A model generated the notes under the pieces. The model was not told the DNA's origin and ran no database searches. It saw only the letters and a list, made by a program, of their open reading frames with translations. A program made the position numbers and the translations under genes. DNA of 64,000 nucleotides. Origin: Streptomyces diastatochromogenes. Its GTDB lineage: Bacteria; Actinomycetota; Actinomycetes; Streptomycetales; Streptomycetaceae. Shown here one piece after another: positions 26,433 to 35,548 of the stretch; positions within the stretch are counted from its first letter, which is position 1; every line of letters begins with the position of its first letter. The stretch lies in contig NZ_MCGQ01000041.1 in the NCBI RefSeq assembly GCF_002242805.1, forward strand, positions 124,001 to 188,000, written 5' to 3'.

Positions 26433-27824
26433 TCAGCCCTCGGTGGTCTCCTCGGTGGCCTCGGAGGCGCCCTCGGCGGCCTCCACGGTCTCGATGGCGG
26501 CCTCGGTCTCGTCCTCGTCGTCCAGGTCGATGACCTCGCCGTTGGTGTCCTTCACCGTGGCGGACTCGACCACGACGGCCAGGGCCTTGCCACGGGCGAC
26601 CTCGCCGACCAGGAGCGGCACCTGGCCGCCCTCGACGACGGCCTGGGCGAACTGGTCGGGGGACATGCCGGAGGAGGCCGCACGCCGCATGAGGTGCTCG
26701 GTGAGCTCCTCCTGGTTGACGTTGAGGTTCTCCTTCTTGACCAGCTCGTCGAGGACGAACTGGGTCTTGATGCCCTTGACCGCGGCCTCGCGGGTCTCGG
26801 TCTCGAACTCCTCGACGGTCTTGCCCTGGATCTCCAGGTACTTCTCGAGGGTGAGACCCATCTGGCCGAGCTGGTGGTGCTCCAGGTTGTGCTTGCGGGT
26901 GTTGATCTCGTCCTCGAGCAGCTTCTCGGGGACCGGGACCTCGACCAGCTCGAGGAGCTTCTCCAGGACGCGCTCCTGGGCCTGGGTGGCCTGGTCGTAC
27001 TGCTTCATGTTGGCCAGGCGCTTGCGGCTGTCGGCCTTCAGCTCGTCCAGGGTGTCGAACTCGGAGGCGAGCTGCGCGAACTCGTCGTCCAGCTCGGGCA
27101 GTTCACGGGCGGCGACCTGGGTGACCTTGACGGTGACCTCGGCCTCCTTGCCCGCGGCGGAGCCGCCCTTCAGCTCGGAGGTGAAGGTGGCCTCGCCACC
27201 GGCCTCCAGGCCCTTCACGGCGTCGTCGATGCCGTCGAGCAGCTCGCCGGAGCCGATCGTGTAGGAGACGCCGTTGGCGATGCCGTCCTCGAGGACCTCG
27301 GCGTCGACCTTGGCCTCCAGGTCGATGGTGACCACGTCGCCGTCCTCGGCGGCGCGCTCGACCGGGGAGGTGGAGGCGAAGCGCTCACGGAGCTGCTCGA
27401 CCGACTTCTCGATGTCCTCGTCGGTCACCTCGACGGCGTCGACCTCGACCTCGATGCCGGAGTAGTCCGGGATCTCCAGGGTCGGGCGGATGTCGACCTC
27501 GGCGGTGAAGTTCAGCGTCTCGCCGTCCTTCAGCTCGGTGATGTCGACGTCGGGCTGGCCCAGCGGGCTCAGCTCGGCCTCGTTGACCGCCTCGGTGTAG
27601 AACTTCGGAAGCGCGTCGTTGACGGCCTCCTCCAGCACCGCACCGCGGCCGAAGCGCTGGTCGATGACGCGGGCCGGGATCTTGCCCTTGCGGAAGCCCT
27701 TCACCGTGACCTGCTGGTTGATCTTCTTGTACGCCGCGTCGAGGCTGTCCTTGAGCTCCTCGAAGGGCACCTCGACAGTGAGCCGAACCCGGGTCGGGTT
27801 CAGGGTCTCCACGGCGCTCTTCAC
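26433..27824 (-). CDS. tig: Trigger factor, ribosome-bound chaperone and peptidyl-prolyl isomerase
   Basis: A 463-residue chaperone. The N-terminal ribosome-binding domain contains the signature VKGFRKGKIPARVIDQRFG. The FKBP-like isomerase domain lies around residues 155-240 (GDVVTIDLEAKV to KGLEAGGEATFTSELKG) and the C-terminal cradle is helical with coiled-coil character. The last 45 residues are strongly acidic (DLDDEDETEAAIETVEAAEG), a feature of actinobacterial trigger factors. The start is the GTG at 27824, with AAGGAGA 7 bases upstream; a 41-codon upstream extension has no such support. It is upstream of clpP1 on the same strand but is closed by a terminator. Confidence 0.97.
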   Translation of the reverse strand: MKSAVETLNPTRVRLTVEVPFEELKDSLDAAYKKINQQVTVKGFRKGKIPARVIDQRFGRGAVLEEAVNDALPKFYTEAVNEAELSPLGQPDVDITELKDGETLNFTAEVDIRPTLEIPDYSGIEVEVDAVEVTDEDIEKSVEQLRERFASTSPVERAAEDGDVVTIDLEAKVDAEVLEDGIANGVSYTIGSGELLDGIDDAVKGLEAGGEATFTSELKGGSAAGKEAEVTVKVTQVAARELPELDDEFAQLASEFDTLDELKADSRKRLANMKQYDQATQAQERVLEKLLELVEVPVPEKLLEDEINTRKHNLEHHQLGQMGLTLEKYLEIQGKTVEEFETETREAAVKGIKTQFVLDELVKKENLNVNQEELTEHLMRRAASSGMSPDQFAQAVVEGGQVPLLVGEVARGKALAVVVESATVKDTNGEVIDLDDEDETEAAIETVEAAEGASEATEETTEG

Positions 27825-28005
27825 GGTTCGGTCTCCTTGTGGCTGACTGCTTGGTTTCTGCCGGAGCCAGACTGGTCCGGCGGATTTCGCCGCCCGGAGG
27901 AGTTCGTAGGCCGAGTGGGCCGGGACACACGGGCGCGCAGCTTGCATAGTAACCGCAGCGGGTCAGCGCCCCAAAAGGCGATCACGCGGTCACGTGTGCC
28001 GGTGG

Positions 28006-28079
28006 TCGGGGTGGCGGGATTTGAACCCACGGCCTTCCGCTCCCAAAGCGGACGCGCTACCAAGCTGCGCCACACCCCG
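28006..28079 (-). tRNA. tRNA-Pro (anticodon TGG)
   Basis: The minus strand folds into a full cloverleaf: acceptor stem CGGGGTG with CACCCCG, anticodon loop TTTGGGA with anticodon TGG, and T-arm GTGGGTTCAAATCCCGC. The discriminator is A, and CCA is encoded directly after it at 28003-28005. It is 182 bases upstream of tig. Confidence 0.97.
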
Positions 28080-28243
28080 TCTGGTGCGACACGTAGGGTA
28101 CATGCCCCGGCCGGATCCGTCGGCCGCTTTATCCACTGCCCGCGCGCGTGGCATCGCCGCAGTCCAAACGGGTTGGCCTCCGCGCCGGACGACCCGCTAC
28201 GATGCTCTGCAGTGCTGCGGTCACCGACCTGCGGCGCATTGTT

Positions 28244-28314
28244 GCGGGCGTAGCTCAATGGTAGAGCCCTAGTCTTCCAAACTAGCTACGCGGGTTCGAT
28301 TCCCGTCGCCCGCT
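28244..28314 (+). tRNA. tRNA-Gly (anticodon TCC)
   Basis: A 71-base cloverleaf starting GCGGGCGTAGCTCAATGG. The anticodon stem CTAGT/ACTAG holds the loop CTTCCAA with anticodon TCC, and the T-arm is CGGGTTCGATTCCCG. CCA is not encoded. Confidence 0.97.
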
Positions 28315-29994
28315 CTCCACGGTCCAGGGGCCCGGTTTCCGTTTCGGCGGAGCCGGGCCTCTGGCGTGTTCCGGGGGCGTCCGGGGTCACAGGGCCCGGA
28401 GGTTCACGGTGTACACCGAACGGGTGCCGTAGGGGACGTAGACGGCGTCTCCGTGGACGACGGGGGGTGCGCCGGCGTAGCCGGTGAAAGGTTCGAGGCC
28501 GGTGCCGCGGCCGGGGACGCTGTGGACCTCCTTGCCGTTGGTGCGGTCCAGGGCGGCGAGGCGGCCGCCCGGGGAGGCGAGGAGGACGTAGGCGTCGGAG
28601 ACGACGGGCGCGCCGGGGCGTTCGACGGAGGAGGCGGTGTCCCACAGGGTGTGGCCGGTGGCCGGGGCGACCGCGCGGACCGCGCCGCTGTCCTGGACGA
28701 AGTAGAGGGTGCCGCCGGCCAGGGTGGGCGTGGCGGACCAGGGAACGGGCCGGGCCAGCGGTACGACGTGCGGGGTGCGGTCGGCGAGGTCCAGCAGGGT
28801 GATGCGGCGGTAGGGGGGAATCGTGGCCTCCTCCGGCCCTACGGGGGAGTCCGGGGAGGTGACGAGGACCAGGCGGCCGCCGGTCCGGCCGGCCAGGGTG
28901 AGGGCGCCGTCCACGGTGGCGGTCCAGCGGGCCGTGCCGTGGGCGGGGTCGAGCCGGGCGATCGTGGTGTGCGCGCTGTTGCCGTCGACGCACACGAGGT
29001 AGCCGTTCCCGGCCGCGGTGCGGAGCGCGCAGGTGTCGTTCGCGGGCATGGTGCGCTTCCAGCGGGGGGTGCCGTGGGCGGGGTCCAGCAGGGAGTAGGT
29101 CCTGCCGTCCTGGCCGTAGGTGACGATCGGCCCGTCCTGCGTGACCGCCACGGTGCCCTCCACCGCAGTGGGCTTCTTCTGGCCGAGCGGCTTGTTCCAG
29201 CGGACCTTTCCGGTGCGGGCGTCGAGGGCCTGGAAGACGTAGCGGCTGTTCTGGGCCGAGCGGGCCTTGGTGTCGGCGACGGTGTAGACGTCGTGTCCGT
29301 GCGTGCCGATCACTCCGCTGTCGGGGTAGCCGCTGCCGCTGGTGCTCGGGTCGGGGTGGTCGGCCTCCGGGAGACTCCACGCGATCTTGCCGGTGGCCAG
29401 CGAGAAACGGACCGCCTTGAGGCCGTCGCCGGCGCAGACCAGCCCGCCGTCGAGCGCGGCGCAGGAGGTGAACGAGCCGCCGGCGGTGGTCGCCTTGTCG
29501 GACTCCTGGGTCTGCCAGGCGGACCACCCCTTGGGCAGGTCGCCGGGCGGGCCGTGCTCGCCCCCGGCCAGGCGCAGTGCGGTCGCGGAGGCAGCCGCCG
29601 CGAGCACCAGGGCGCCCGCGATCGCGGCCAGCCAGAGTTTCCGCCGCCGCGCGCGGGGTCGTACGGGCTCGGTGTCCGGCTCTGCGGGCTCCGGGCGCGG
29701 GTCCGGCAGGCGGCCCTCGCGCAGCAGGGTCAGGAGTTCATCGGGGGTCGGCCGGGACTTGGGGTGCTTTTCCAGGCAGAGGCTGACGAAGGGGAGCAGA
29801 TCGTCGGGGAGGCCGTCGAGTTCGGGCTCGCTCTCGACGACCTTCGTGGCCGTCTCCCAGGGGCTCGCGCTGTCGAAGGGGCCGCGCCGGGTGGCGGCGT
29901 ACACCAGGATCGCGCCGAGGGAGAAGATGTCGCTGGCAGAGCCGACCTCGTGCGGGGAGGAGAACTGCTCCGGTGACATGAAGGGCGGGGTGCC

Positions 29995-30036
29995 CTCCCC
30001 CACGCTCGGCTTCGCTCGCGCGGGCGGTACCCCCAT
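29995..30036 (-). repeat. Palindromic element A in the kinase gene
   Basis: On the minus strand it reads ATGGGGGTACC, then a GC-rich middle with CGAGCGAAGCCGAG, then CGTGGGGGAG. It lies in the activation segment, between the LTQTGR and GTPPF codons, and adds about 40 bases, restoring the frame lost at element B. Its orientation is opposite to that of B, C and D. Confidence 0.85.
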
Positions 30037-30170
30037 CCCGGCCGGTCTGGGTGAGGGCGTCGGCGGCGGCCGACTCGGTGGCCCGGGAGATGCCGAAGTC
30101 GATGACCCGGGGGCCGTCGTCGGCGAGCATCACGTTGGCCGGTTTCAGGTCCCGGTGGACGACTCCGGCG

Positions 30171-30211
30171 CTGGGGGTGCCCCCGCTCGAGCGAAGCCGA
30201 GAGTGGGGGAG
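30171..30211 (+). repeat. Palindromic element B in the kinase gene
   Basis: TGGGGGTGCCCCC, the middle CTCGAGCGAAGCCGAG, and AGTGGGGGAG. It lies just before the codons for the catalytic loop (AGVVHRDLKP) and shifts the reading frame; the phase change requires an insertion of 2 modulo 3 bases, for example 41. Confidence 0.85.
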
Positions 30212-30337
30212 GATGTCGCGAGGGCCTCGGTGAGGCCGGCGGCGAGTGCGCGCAGCCGCTCGGGCGGCAGGGGCCCGTGGCGGCGGACGTGGGTGCCCAG
30301 GTCCTCGCCGGGGATGTAGAGCGTGGCCATCCAGGGG

Positions 30338-30376
30338 CGATGGGGGCACCTCCCACGCCCTTAAGGCAGTGGGGGA
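30338..30376 (+). repeat. Palindromic element C in the kinase gene, variant middle
   Basis: It has the same ends as the other elements (CGATGGGGGCACC and GTGGGGGAG) but a different middle, TCCCACGCCCTTAAGGCA. Read on the gene strand it preserves the frame (39 bases) but places TAA in it, ending the first kinase segment. Confidence 0.8.
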
Positions 30377-30525
30377 GCGTCGGCGTCCGCGTCCACCACG
30401 GGTGCGGTGAAGGCGCCGCTGACCTGGCGGGCGGAGGCCACCTCGCGGCGGAAGCGGGTGCGGAACTCGTCGTCGTCGGCGTACTGACCGTGGACGACCT
30501 TCACGGCGAGCCGGCGGCCGGAGGC

Positions 30526-30567
30526 GATGGGGGTCCCCCCGCGCGAGCGAAGTCGAGCGTGGGGGAG
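30526..30567 (+). repeat. Palindromic element D in the kinase gene
   Basis: GATGGGGGTCCCCCC, CGAGCGAAGTCGAG, then CGTGGGGGAG. It is 42 bases, so it adds 14 codons (encoding LPHARLRSRGGTPI-like residues) between the Gly-rich loop and the conserved lysine. Confidence 0.85.
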
Positions 30568-30718
30568 GGCCAGGTAGACCACTCCCATGCCGCCGCTGCC
30601 GAGACGGTCCTCGATCCGGTAACCGCCCACTTCCGGCGGATCCGAGTCGCGCAGCGCCATCCCCGTACGTCCCCCCGTTGTTTCAGTTGTCCAGCTCTGC
30701 CGGCCCGCCCCACCGGCG

Positions 30719-30913
30719 TCAGAACCTGATCGAGTTGATGGTCTCCGCTATCGAGTTCAGGAAGCGGTTGATGGACGGCGCCATGCCGGTCGAGGCGAGG
30801 AAGAAACCGAAGAGGACGGCGACGATCGCCGGACCCGGTTTGATGTTCCCCCCTCGGATCAGCACCACCAGGATGATCGCCAACAGCAGCACCACAGACA
30901 GTGAAATGGCCAC
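30719..30913 (-). CDS. Small hydrophobic membrane protein
   Basis: A 64-residue protein with two membrane helices: residues 1-20 (AISLSVVLLLAIILVVLI) and 27-45 (GPAIVAVLFGFFLASTGM), joined by a short basic turn RGGNIKPG, and an amphipathic end INRFLNSIAETINSIRF. The start is a GTG with a GAGGG-like site about 10 bases upstream. I recognise it as a conserved type of small streptomycete membrane protein but know no function. It lies 58 bases upstream of the broken kinase gene and may have been co-transcribed with it. Confidence 0.75.
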   Translation of the reverse strand: MAISLSVVLLLAIILVVLIRGGNIKPGPAIVAVLFGFFLASTGMAPSINRFLNSIAETINSIRF

Positions 30914-31352
30914 AACTGATCACACCCTCGGTCGGTCCGCTCTCCCGGCCCGGGGGTACGACCCCGCACCCCCGCCAGAACCATCGTGCCACCAACCCGG
31001 CCGCCGTATGCGGCTCGTGACGCAACGTTGGACAAGCACCCGCGGCGGGCGATGCCCCGCACAGCAATTCGACCGGCCGTCGGCGCCTGACTCCACTAGG
31101 AATTGCGCAGCTTCGTTTCGGTGTCCACACATCATGTGCGCAGGGAATTCGAATTGATGACACAGGGGCGAGATATGCCCCAATTAGTCGGGATGAATCG
31201 GGACATCAGGGTTGAATGGAGGGGATCGATGTGCCCATCGTCACGTGGACACAGGAGGCAAGTCATGTAAATCAGCGGGTACTCGAAGGCAATAACCAGG
31301 AATGACCACGGGGGTTTTACGAAATCGCACAGTCGACGCTAGGGTGCCTGAG
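30914..31352. other. Intergenic region between divergent genes
   Basis: A 439-bp gap that should carry the promoters of the leftward small membrane protein gene and the rightward acyltransferase gene. The frames here have poor codon use. I see no strong hairpin or clear operator. Confidence 0.5.
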
Positions 31353-32534
31353 ATGTTTGACGCCGCCTCGTCCCCCGGCCACAGCCGCAGGCCGCTCCCC
31401 CCGGCACAGTCGCCGGTGGACGGAGTGCCCAGTCCGCGTACCCCGATGAGTACGCAGAGGCAGCGGCCGCCCGCGGACAGACCGGGCAAACAGCGCGATT
31501 CGTTCTTCGACAACGCCAAGTACCTGGCGATCGTGCTCGTCGCGATCGGGCACGCCTGGGAACCGCTGAAGGGCGACAGCCGGATCCTGGAGGGCGTGTA
31601 CACCGTCGTGTACACCTTCCACATGCCGGCGTTCATCATCATCTCCGGCTTCTTCTCGCGCAGTTTCGACATGCGCCCGGACCGGCTGAAGCGGCTGATC
31701 ACCGGTGTCGCGGTGCCGTACGTCCTGTTCGAGACCGCGTACCCGCTCTTCAAGAACGCCGTCGACGGCTCCCACGAGCCGATCAGCCTCCTCGATCCCT
31801 GGTACCTGACCTGGTTCCTGGTCGCGCTGTTCGTCTGGCGGTTGACGACACCGATCTGGAAGCTGGTGCGCTGGCCGCTGCCGCTCGCCGTCGGCCTCGC
31901 CATGCTGGCCAGCATCACGCCGAGCATCGGTGACGACCTCGACCTCCAGCGCGTCCTGCAGTTCCTGCCGTACTTCGTGCTCGGCCTGTGCATGAAGCCC
32001 GAGCACTTCCAGCTGGTGCGCCGCCGCTCGGTGCGGATCGCCTCGGTGCCCGTCTTCGCCGCCGCCCTCGCGGTCGGCTGGTGGGCGGTGCCGCGGATGA
32101 ACACCGCGTGGTTCTACCACCGCGACTCCGCGCAGGAGCTGGGCGCGCCGTGGTGGTGCGGCCCGGTGATGGTGCTCGCGATGCTGGGCTGCTCGCTGCT
32201 GCTGACGGCCTGCTTCTTCGCCTGGGTGCCGCGCCGGAACATGTGGTTCACGGCGCTCGGCGCGGGCACCCTGTACGGCTATCTGCTGCACGGGTTCCTG
32301 GTGAAGTTCGCCGACTACCGGGGCTGGTTCGACCACGCCTGGCTGCACCACCCGCTCGGCGAGATCGCGGTGACCGTCGTCGCGGCCGCCGTCGTCACGG
32401 TGCTGTGCACCCGGCCGGTGCAGCGGGTGTTCCGCTTCGCGATGGAGCCGAAGATGGAGTGGGCGTTCAAGCAGGACGCGGCCGAACTGGCCCGCGAGCG
32501 GCAGAAGAAGGAGCGCGAGAAGGTCGGCGTCTGA
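31353..32534 (+). CDS. Acyltransferase-3 family membrane protein
   Basis: A 393-residue protein with about ten membrane helices. The N-terminal core FDNAKYLAIVLVAIGHAWEPL carries the conserved His of the family, followed by VYTFHMPAFIIISGFFSRSF. The C terminus is a charged helix (AELARERQKKEREK) in the cytoplasm. Members O-acetylate or acylate surface sugars, antibiotics or lipids; the acceptor is unknown. The ATG at 31353 is preferred because AGGG lies about 9 bases upstream; an in-frame ATG at 31302 is also possible. Pro-rich residues 10-45 precede the first helix. Confidence 0.88.
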   Translation: MFDAASSPGHSRRPLPPAQSPVDGVPSPRTPMSTQRQRPPADRPGKQRDSFFDNAKYLAIVLVAIGHAWEPLKGDSRILEGVYTVVYTFHMPAFIIISGFFSRSFDMRPDRLKRLITGVAVPYVLFETAYPLFKNAVDGSHEPISLLDPWYLTWFLVALFVWRLTTPIWKLVRWPLPLAVGLAMLASITPSIGDDLDLQRVLQFLPYFVLGLCMKPEHFQLVRRRSVRIASVPVFAAALAVGWWAVPRMNTAWFYHRDSAQELGAPWWCGPVMVLAMLGCSLLLTACFFAWVPRRNMWFTALGAGTLYGYLLHGFLVKFADYRGWFDHAWLHHPLGEIAVTVVAAAVVTVLCTRPVQRVFRFAMEPKMEWAFKQDAAELARERQKKEREKVGV

Positions 32535-32645
32535 CTCCCTGGTCTGACTCCCCTGGTCCAGCTCTCCTGATCCAGCTCTCCTGATCTAGCTCCCCTGATC
32601 TAGCTCTTCTGATCCAGCTCCCCTGGTCTAACTCCCCTGCTCAAG
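32535..32645. repeat. Tandem array of eight 14-bp units
   Basis: The units are CTCCCCTGGTCCAG and close variants such as CTCTCCTGATCTAG; the first is 13 bp and the rest 14 bp. They begin directly after the acyltransferase stop and run into the last codons of the convergent HD-domain gene, whose stop codon (32628-32630) lies inside unit 7. Most units contain a short palindrome, for example CTGGTCCAG. Copy number may vary between strains. Confidence 0.9.
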
Positions 32646-33086
32646 ACCGAGAAGTGCGTGCATCCGTGCGTACTTCTCGGTCAGTCGTTTCCGGGTCGGC
32701 TCGTCCAGGACCGCGAGCCGCTGCGGGTCGGCGTTGTGCGCCAGGTCGGCCTGCTTCACCAGCAGCGCGCCCGGGGTGACGAGGATCCGGCGCGCGTACG
32801 CCTCCTGCCCCTCCCCCGTCCGCTTGGTGACGGCGCGCACGATGGCCTTGGTGCGCGGGGTCAGGGCGGCACCCGTCAGCCACTGTTCGCTCAGCGCGTC
32901 GTCCTCGACGGAGTCGTGCAGCCAGGCCGCCGCGATCTGGTCGGCGTCCCCGCCGCGGGCGCGCACCCCGTGGGCGACGGCCGCGAGGTGTTCCGCGTAC
33001 GGCCGTCCCGCCTTGTCGGTCTGCCCCGCGTGGGCGGTTCGGGCGAGGCGCTCGACCTCGGCCAGGGTGAGTGGTGTCCCGGTCAT
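32628..33086 (-). CDS. HD-domain phosphohydrolase, ppGpp-hydrolase-like
   Basis: A 152-residue protein with the HD metal-binding pattern: His33 (YAEHLAAVAHGV), His57-Asp58 (AAWLHDSVED) and a later Asp in LLVKQADLAHNAD. The HAGQTDKAGRPYAEHL start resembles the hydrolase domain of RelA/SpoT and of small MESH1-type alarmone hydrolases; a ppGpp or related nucleotide substrate is possible but unproven. Its ATG overlaps the permease stop (ATGA), so it is the last gene of the ABC transporter operon. The final codons and stop lie in the 14-bp repeat array. Confidence 0.85.
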   Translation of the reverse strand: MTGTPLTLAEVERLARTAHAGQTDKAGRPYAEHLAAVAHGVRARGGDADQIAAAWLHDSVEDDALSEQWLTGAALTPRTKAIVRAVTKRTGEGQEAYARRILVTPGALLVKQADLAHNADPQRLAVLDEPTRKRLTEKYARMHALLGLEQGS

Positions 33087-35548
33087 TCGTCCAGTGTCTC
33101 CCGGCGCAGCGCCGCCCGGGCCGGGACGGTGACCGCGGTGAGCCCGAGCAGCAGGATGCCGCCGGCGAAGGCGCCGTAGACCACGGGCGGGATGTACGGG
33201 CCCTGCCCGGTCAGCCCGTTCGTCATCGGCACCAGCGTGGCCACGGCGATGGCGGTGCCGAGCGCGATGCCGGCGAGGGCGACCAGCAGGGCCTCCCAGC
33301 GGATCATCCGCAGGATCTGCTGCCGGGTGGAGCCGATCAGCCGCAGGGTGCCGAGTTCGCGGCGCCGGGCCAGGACGGTCATCACCAGCGTGTTGCCGGC
33401 GGCGACGGCCGCGAACCCGCCGAGTACGGCGGCCATCACGGCGTTGGCCCAGGCGTTCAGCTCCCGGTCCAGGGACTGGGCGGCGGAGTAGCCGTCGCGG
33501 TCCAGCACCGTGCCGAGGGGGGCGAGACCGGCCGTCGTACCGCCCTTCGTCCACAGTTCCGTGTCGAAGGCGGAGGTGACGTGGGTGGCGAGGTCGGCGC
33601 GGCTCATCGTCAGCTCGGACAGGCCCATGCCGCGGCCGTACGTCGCCACGACCAGCGGGGCGGCCTTCGTGCCGTCGGGCAGGTACAGGTGCAGGCGTTC
33701 GCCGACGTTCACATGGGCGTTGCGGGCGAGGCCGGCGTCCACGGCGATCTCGCCGGGCCGCAGGGTCAGGCGCCCGTCCCGGACGTCCAGGTCCTGGACG
33801 GCGGCCAGGTCGCGTACGGAGCCGGTGACGCCCTGGGTGGAGGCGGACTCCAGCGAGCCGGCGACCGGGACCAGGACCGAGGTGCGCAACAGACCGACGG
33901 CCGCGATGACATGGGGAGTGCGCCGGGCCTGTCGTACGGCGTCGGGGGCGAGCCCTGGCCGGGCGGTGACGATGTGGTCGGCCCGCACGCCGGCGCGCTG
34001 CTGGTCGGCGGTGACCTTGTCCTGGCTGGTCTGCAGGAACACCAGGACCGAGGCGAAGGCCATGGCGAGCACGATCGGGGTGATCGCGGAGGCGAGCCGA
34101 CGGGCGTGGGTACGGGAGTTGGCGGCGGCGAGCGCGGCCGGGGCGCCGGCACCGCGCAGCGGCAGCCCGAACAGGGCGGCGCAGGCGCGGGCGACGAGCG
34201 GGCCGAGCAGGGCGACCGCGAGCATGAACAGGAACACGATGCCGAGGGCCGCGTTGGCCGCGTCCTCGCCCTGCAGGGAGGAGGAGAGTCCCGCGCAGAC
34301 GCAGCCGCCCACGACGGCGGCCAGGCCGAGGGGGGTGCGGATCCAGCCGATGCGCAGCCGCTCCACGGACGCCTCGCCGAGCGCCTGGCCCGGCTTGATG
34401 CGGGAGCTGCGGCGGGCGGCCAGGTAGCCGGCGCACAGGGCGGTGACCAGGACGGTGCCGGCGGCGGTGAGCAGCGGGATCCAGGAGACGGAGAGCCGTA
34501 CGGCGTCCGGGATCGCCCCCTTGTCCTGGAGCTGGCCGAACCACCAGTGGGCCAGCGCGATGCCGGGCAGGCAGCCGGCCGCGCCGGCCAGGGGGGCGAC
34601 GAGGAGGGCCTCGGTGGCGATGGTGCGGCGGATCTGGCGCGGGGTGGTGCCGATGGCCCGCAACAGGGCGAACTCGCGGGCGCGTTGGCCGACGCCGAGG
34701 GCGACGGTGCCGGCGGCGGTGAACACGGCGACCAGCGCGGCGATGCCGCCGAAGGAGCCGCCGAGTCCGGTGAGCAGTTCGCGGGCCTGGGCGAGGGAGG
34801 GGTCCTCCACGGCGCCGCGGTCGTCGCCGGTGTGCACCAGGGCGTGGGTGCCGAGGGCGCGGGACACCTGGGACTTGAGGGTGTCGGTGCCTACTCCTTC
34901 TTTCGGGAGTACGGCGATGGCGTCGATTCGGCCGGGGTGTCCGGAGTGGCGTACGGCGTCGGAGTCGGCGAACCAGGTGGTGGGGGTGGGGGCTTGGGTG
35001 AGGCCTGAGATGCGGTAGGTGGTGCGGGTGCCGTCGGGGGTGGTGAGGGTGATGTGGTCGCCGACGGTGCGGGTGGTTTCTGCTGCTTCGGCGGTTTCGG
35101 CGGATTCGTTGGAGAGCACGACTTCGCCCGGGGCGGGTGGGTGGCCGGTGGTGAGGCGTTCGCCGGTGAAGGTGGTGGAGGCCCAGTTGTGGGCGGTGTA
35201 CGGGGTGCCGTGCGGGCCGCGTATCGGGAAGGTGACGTCGGCTACGGCGGTACGGGCGCCGGGGGCGGCGGCCGCTTTGGCGATCAGGGAGGCGTCGAGG
35301 CGGGCGCGGTCCGGGAGGGGCTGGTTGTCGCCGTCGTCGGCGTGGGCGAGGCGGGCGCGTTGGTCGGCGGCGGCGATGATCGGGGCGTGGGCGTAGCGCT
35401 GGGGTGGGACCTTGGCGCGGACGCCGGTCTCCAGGAGGATCCCGCAGGCCGCCACGATCATCGCGGCGAGGGCGAGGGCGATGAAGGTGCCGACGAAGGT
35501 GGAGGGCTTGAAGCGGAGGGCTGCGCGGGCCAGGCCGTTGGGGTACAT
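33083..35548 (-). CDS. FtsX-like ABC transporter permease
   Basis: An 821-residue membrane protein with a first helix (TFVGTFIALALAAMIVAACGI), a large outside domain, and two FtsX/MacB-type blocks of helices at about residues 260-370 and 700-821, for example FGGIAALVAVFTAAGTVALGV and AVMAAVLGGFAAVAAGNTLVM. Families of this shape export lipids, peptides or antibiotics, or act in envelope sensing, with the ATPase encoded upstream. The ATG at 35548 (MYPNGLARAALRF) is used; the same frame is open far upstream but that part is only repeat DNA read through. Unusually, 659 bp of repeats separate it from the ATPase gene. Confidence 0.9.
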   Translation of the reverse strand: MYPNGLARAALRFKPSTFVGTFIALALAAMIVAACGILLETGVRAKVPPQRYAHAPIIAAADQRARLAHADDGDNQPLPDRARLDASLIAKAAAAPGARTAVADVTFPIRGPHGTPYTAHNWASTTFTGERLTTGHPPAPGEVVLSNESAETAEAAETTRTVGDHITLTTPDGTRTTYRISGLTQAPTPTTWFADSDAVRHSGHPGRIDAIAVLPKEGVGTDTLKSQVSRALGTHALVHTGDDRGAVEDPSLAQARELLTGLGGSFGGIAALVAVFTAAGTVALGVGQRAREFALLRAIGTTPRQIRRTIATEALLVAPLAGAAGCLPGIALAHWWFGQLQDKGAIPDAVRLSVSWIPLLTAAGTVLVTALCAGYLAARRSSRIKPGQALGEASVERLRIGWIRTPLGLAAVVGGCVCAGLSSSLQGEDAANAALGIVFLFMLAVALLGPLVARACAALFGLPLRGAGAPAALAAANSRTHARRLASAITPIVLAMAFASVLVFLQTSQDKVTADQQRAGVRADHIVTARPGLAPDAVRQARRTPHVIAAVGLLRTSVLVPVAGSLESASTQGVTGSVRDLAAVQDLDVRDGRLTLRPGEIAVDAGLARNAHVNVGERLHLYLPDGTKAAPLVVATYGRGMGLSELTMSRADLATHVTSAFDTELWTKGGTTAGLAPLGTVLDRDGYSAAQSLDRELNAWANAVMAAVLGGFAAVAAGNTLVMTVLARRRELGTLRLIGSTRQQILRMIRWEALLVALAGIALGTAIAVATLVPMTNGLTGQGPYIPPVVYGAFAGGILLLGLTAVTVPARAALRRETLDE

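Larger units (their letters stand above)
28387..30660 (-). pseudogene. Receptor-like Ser/Thr kinase with beta-propeller domain, broken by four inserted elements
   Basis: Read right to left, this is one gene: kinase domain, membrane helix, then a PQQ-type beta-propeller of about 450 residues. The start (MALRDSDPPEVGGYRIEDRLG) and P-loop GSGGMG are in the first 99 codons. The VHRDLKPANVM and VIDFGISRATE motifs are in a second frame, and MSPEQFSSPHEVGSASDIFS plus the helix LWLAAIAGALVLAAAASATAL are back in the first. Four palindromic elements of about 40 bp explain the breaks. One (30526-30567) inserts 14 codons in frame before the VAIK-type lysine. One (30338-30376) adds an in-frame TAA. One (30171-30211) shifts the frame and one (29995-30036) shifts it back. 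Without them the kinase would be complete at about 700 residues. The 28387-30036 part could still be translated alone but lacks the catalytic loop. Confidence 0.85.

Noticed and set aside
29995..30567. CRISPR-like array in the kinase gene
   Set aside because: The elements are irregularly spaced, occur in both orientations and are separated by coding sequence, not by spacers.
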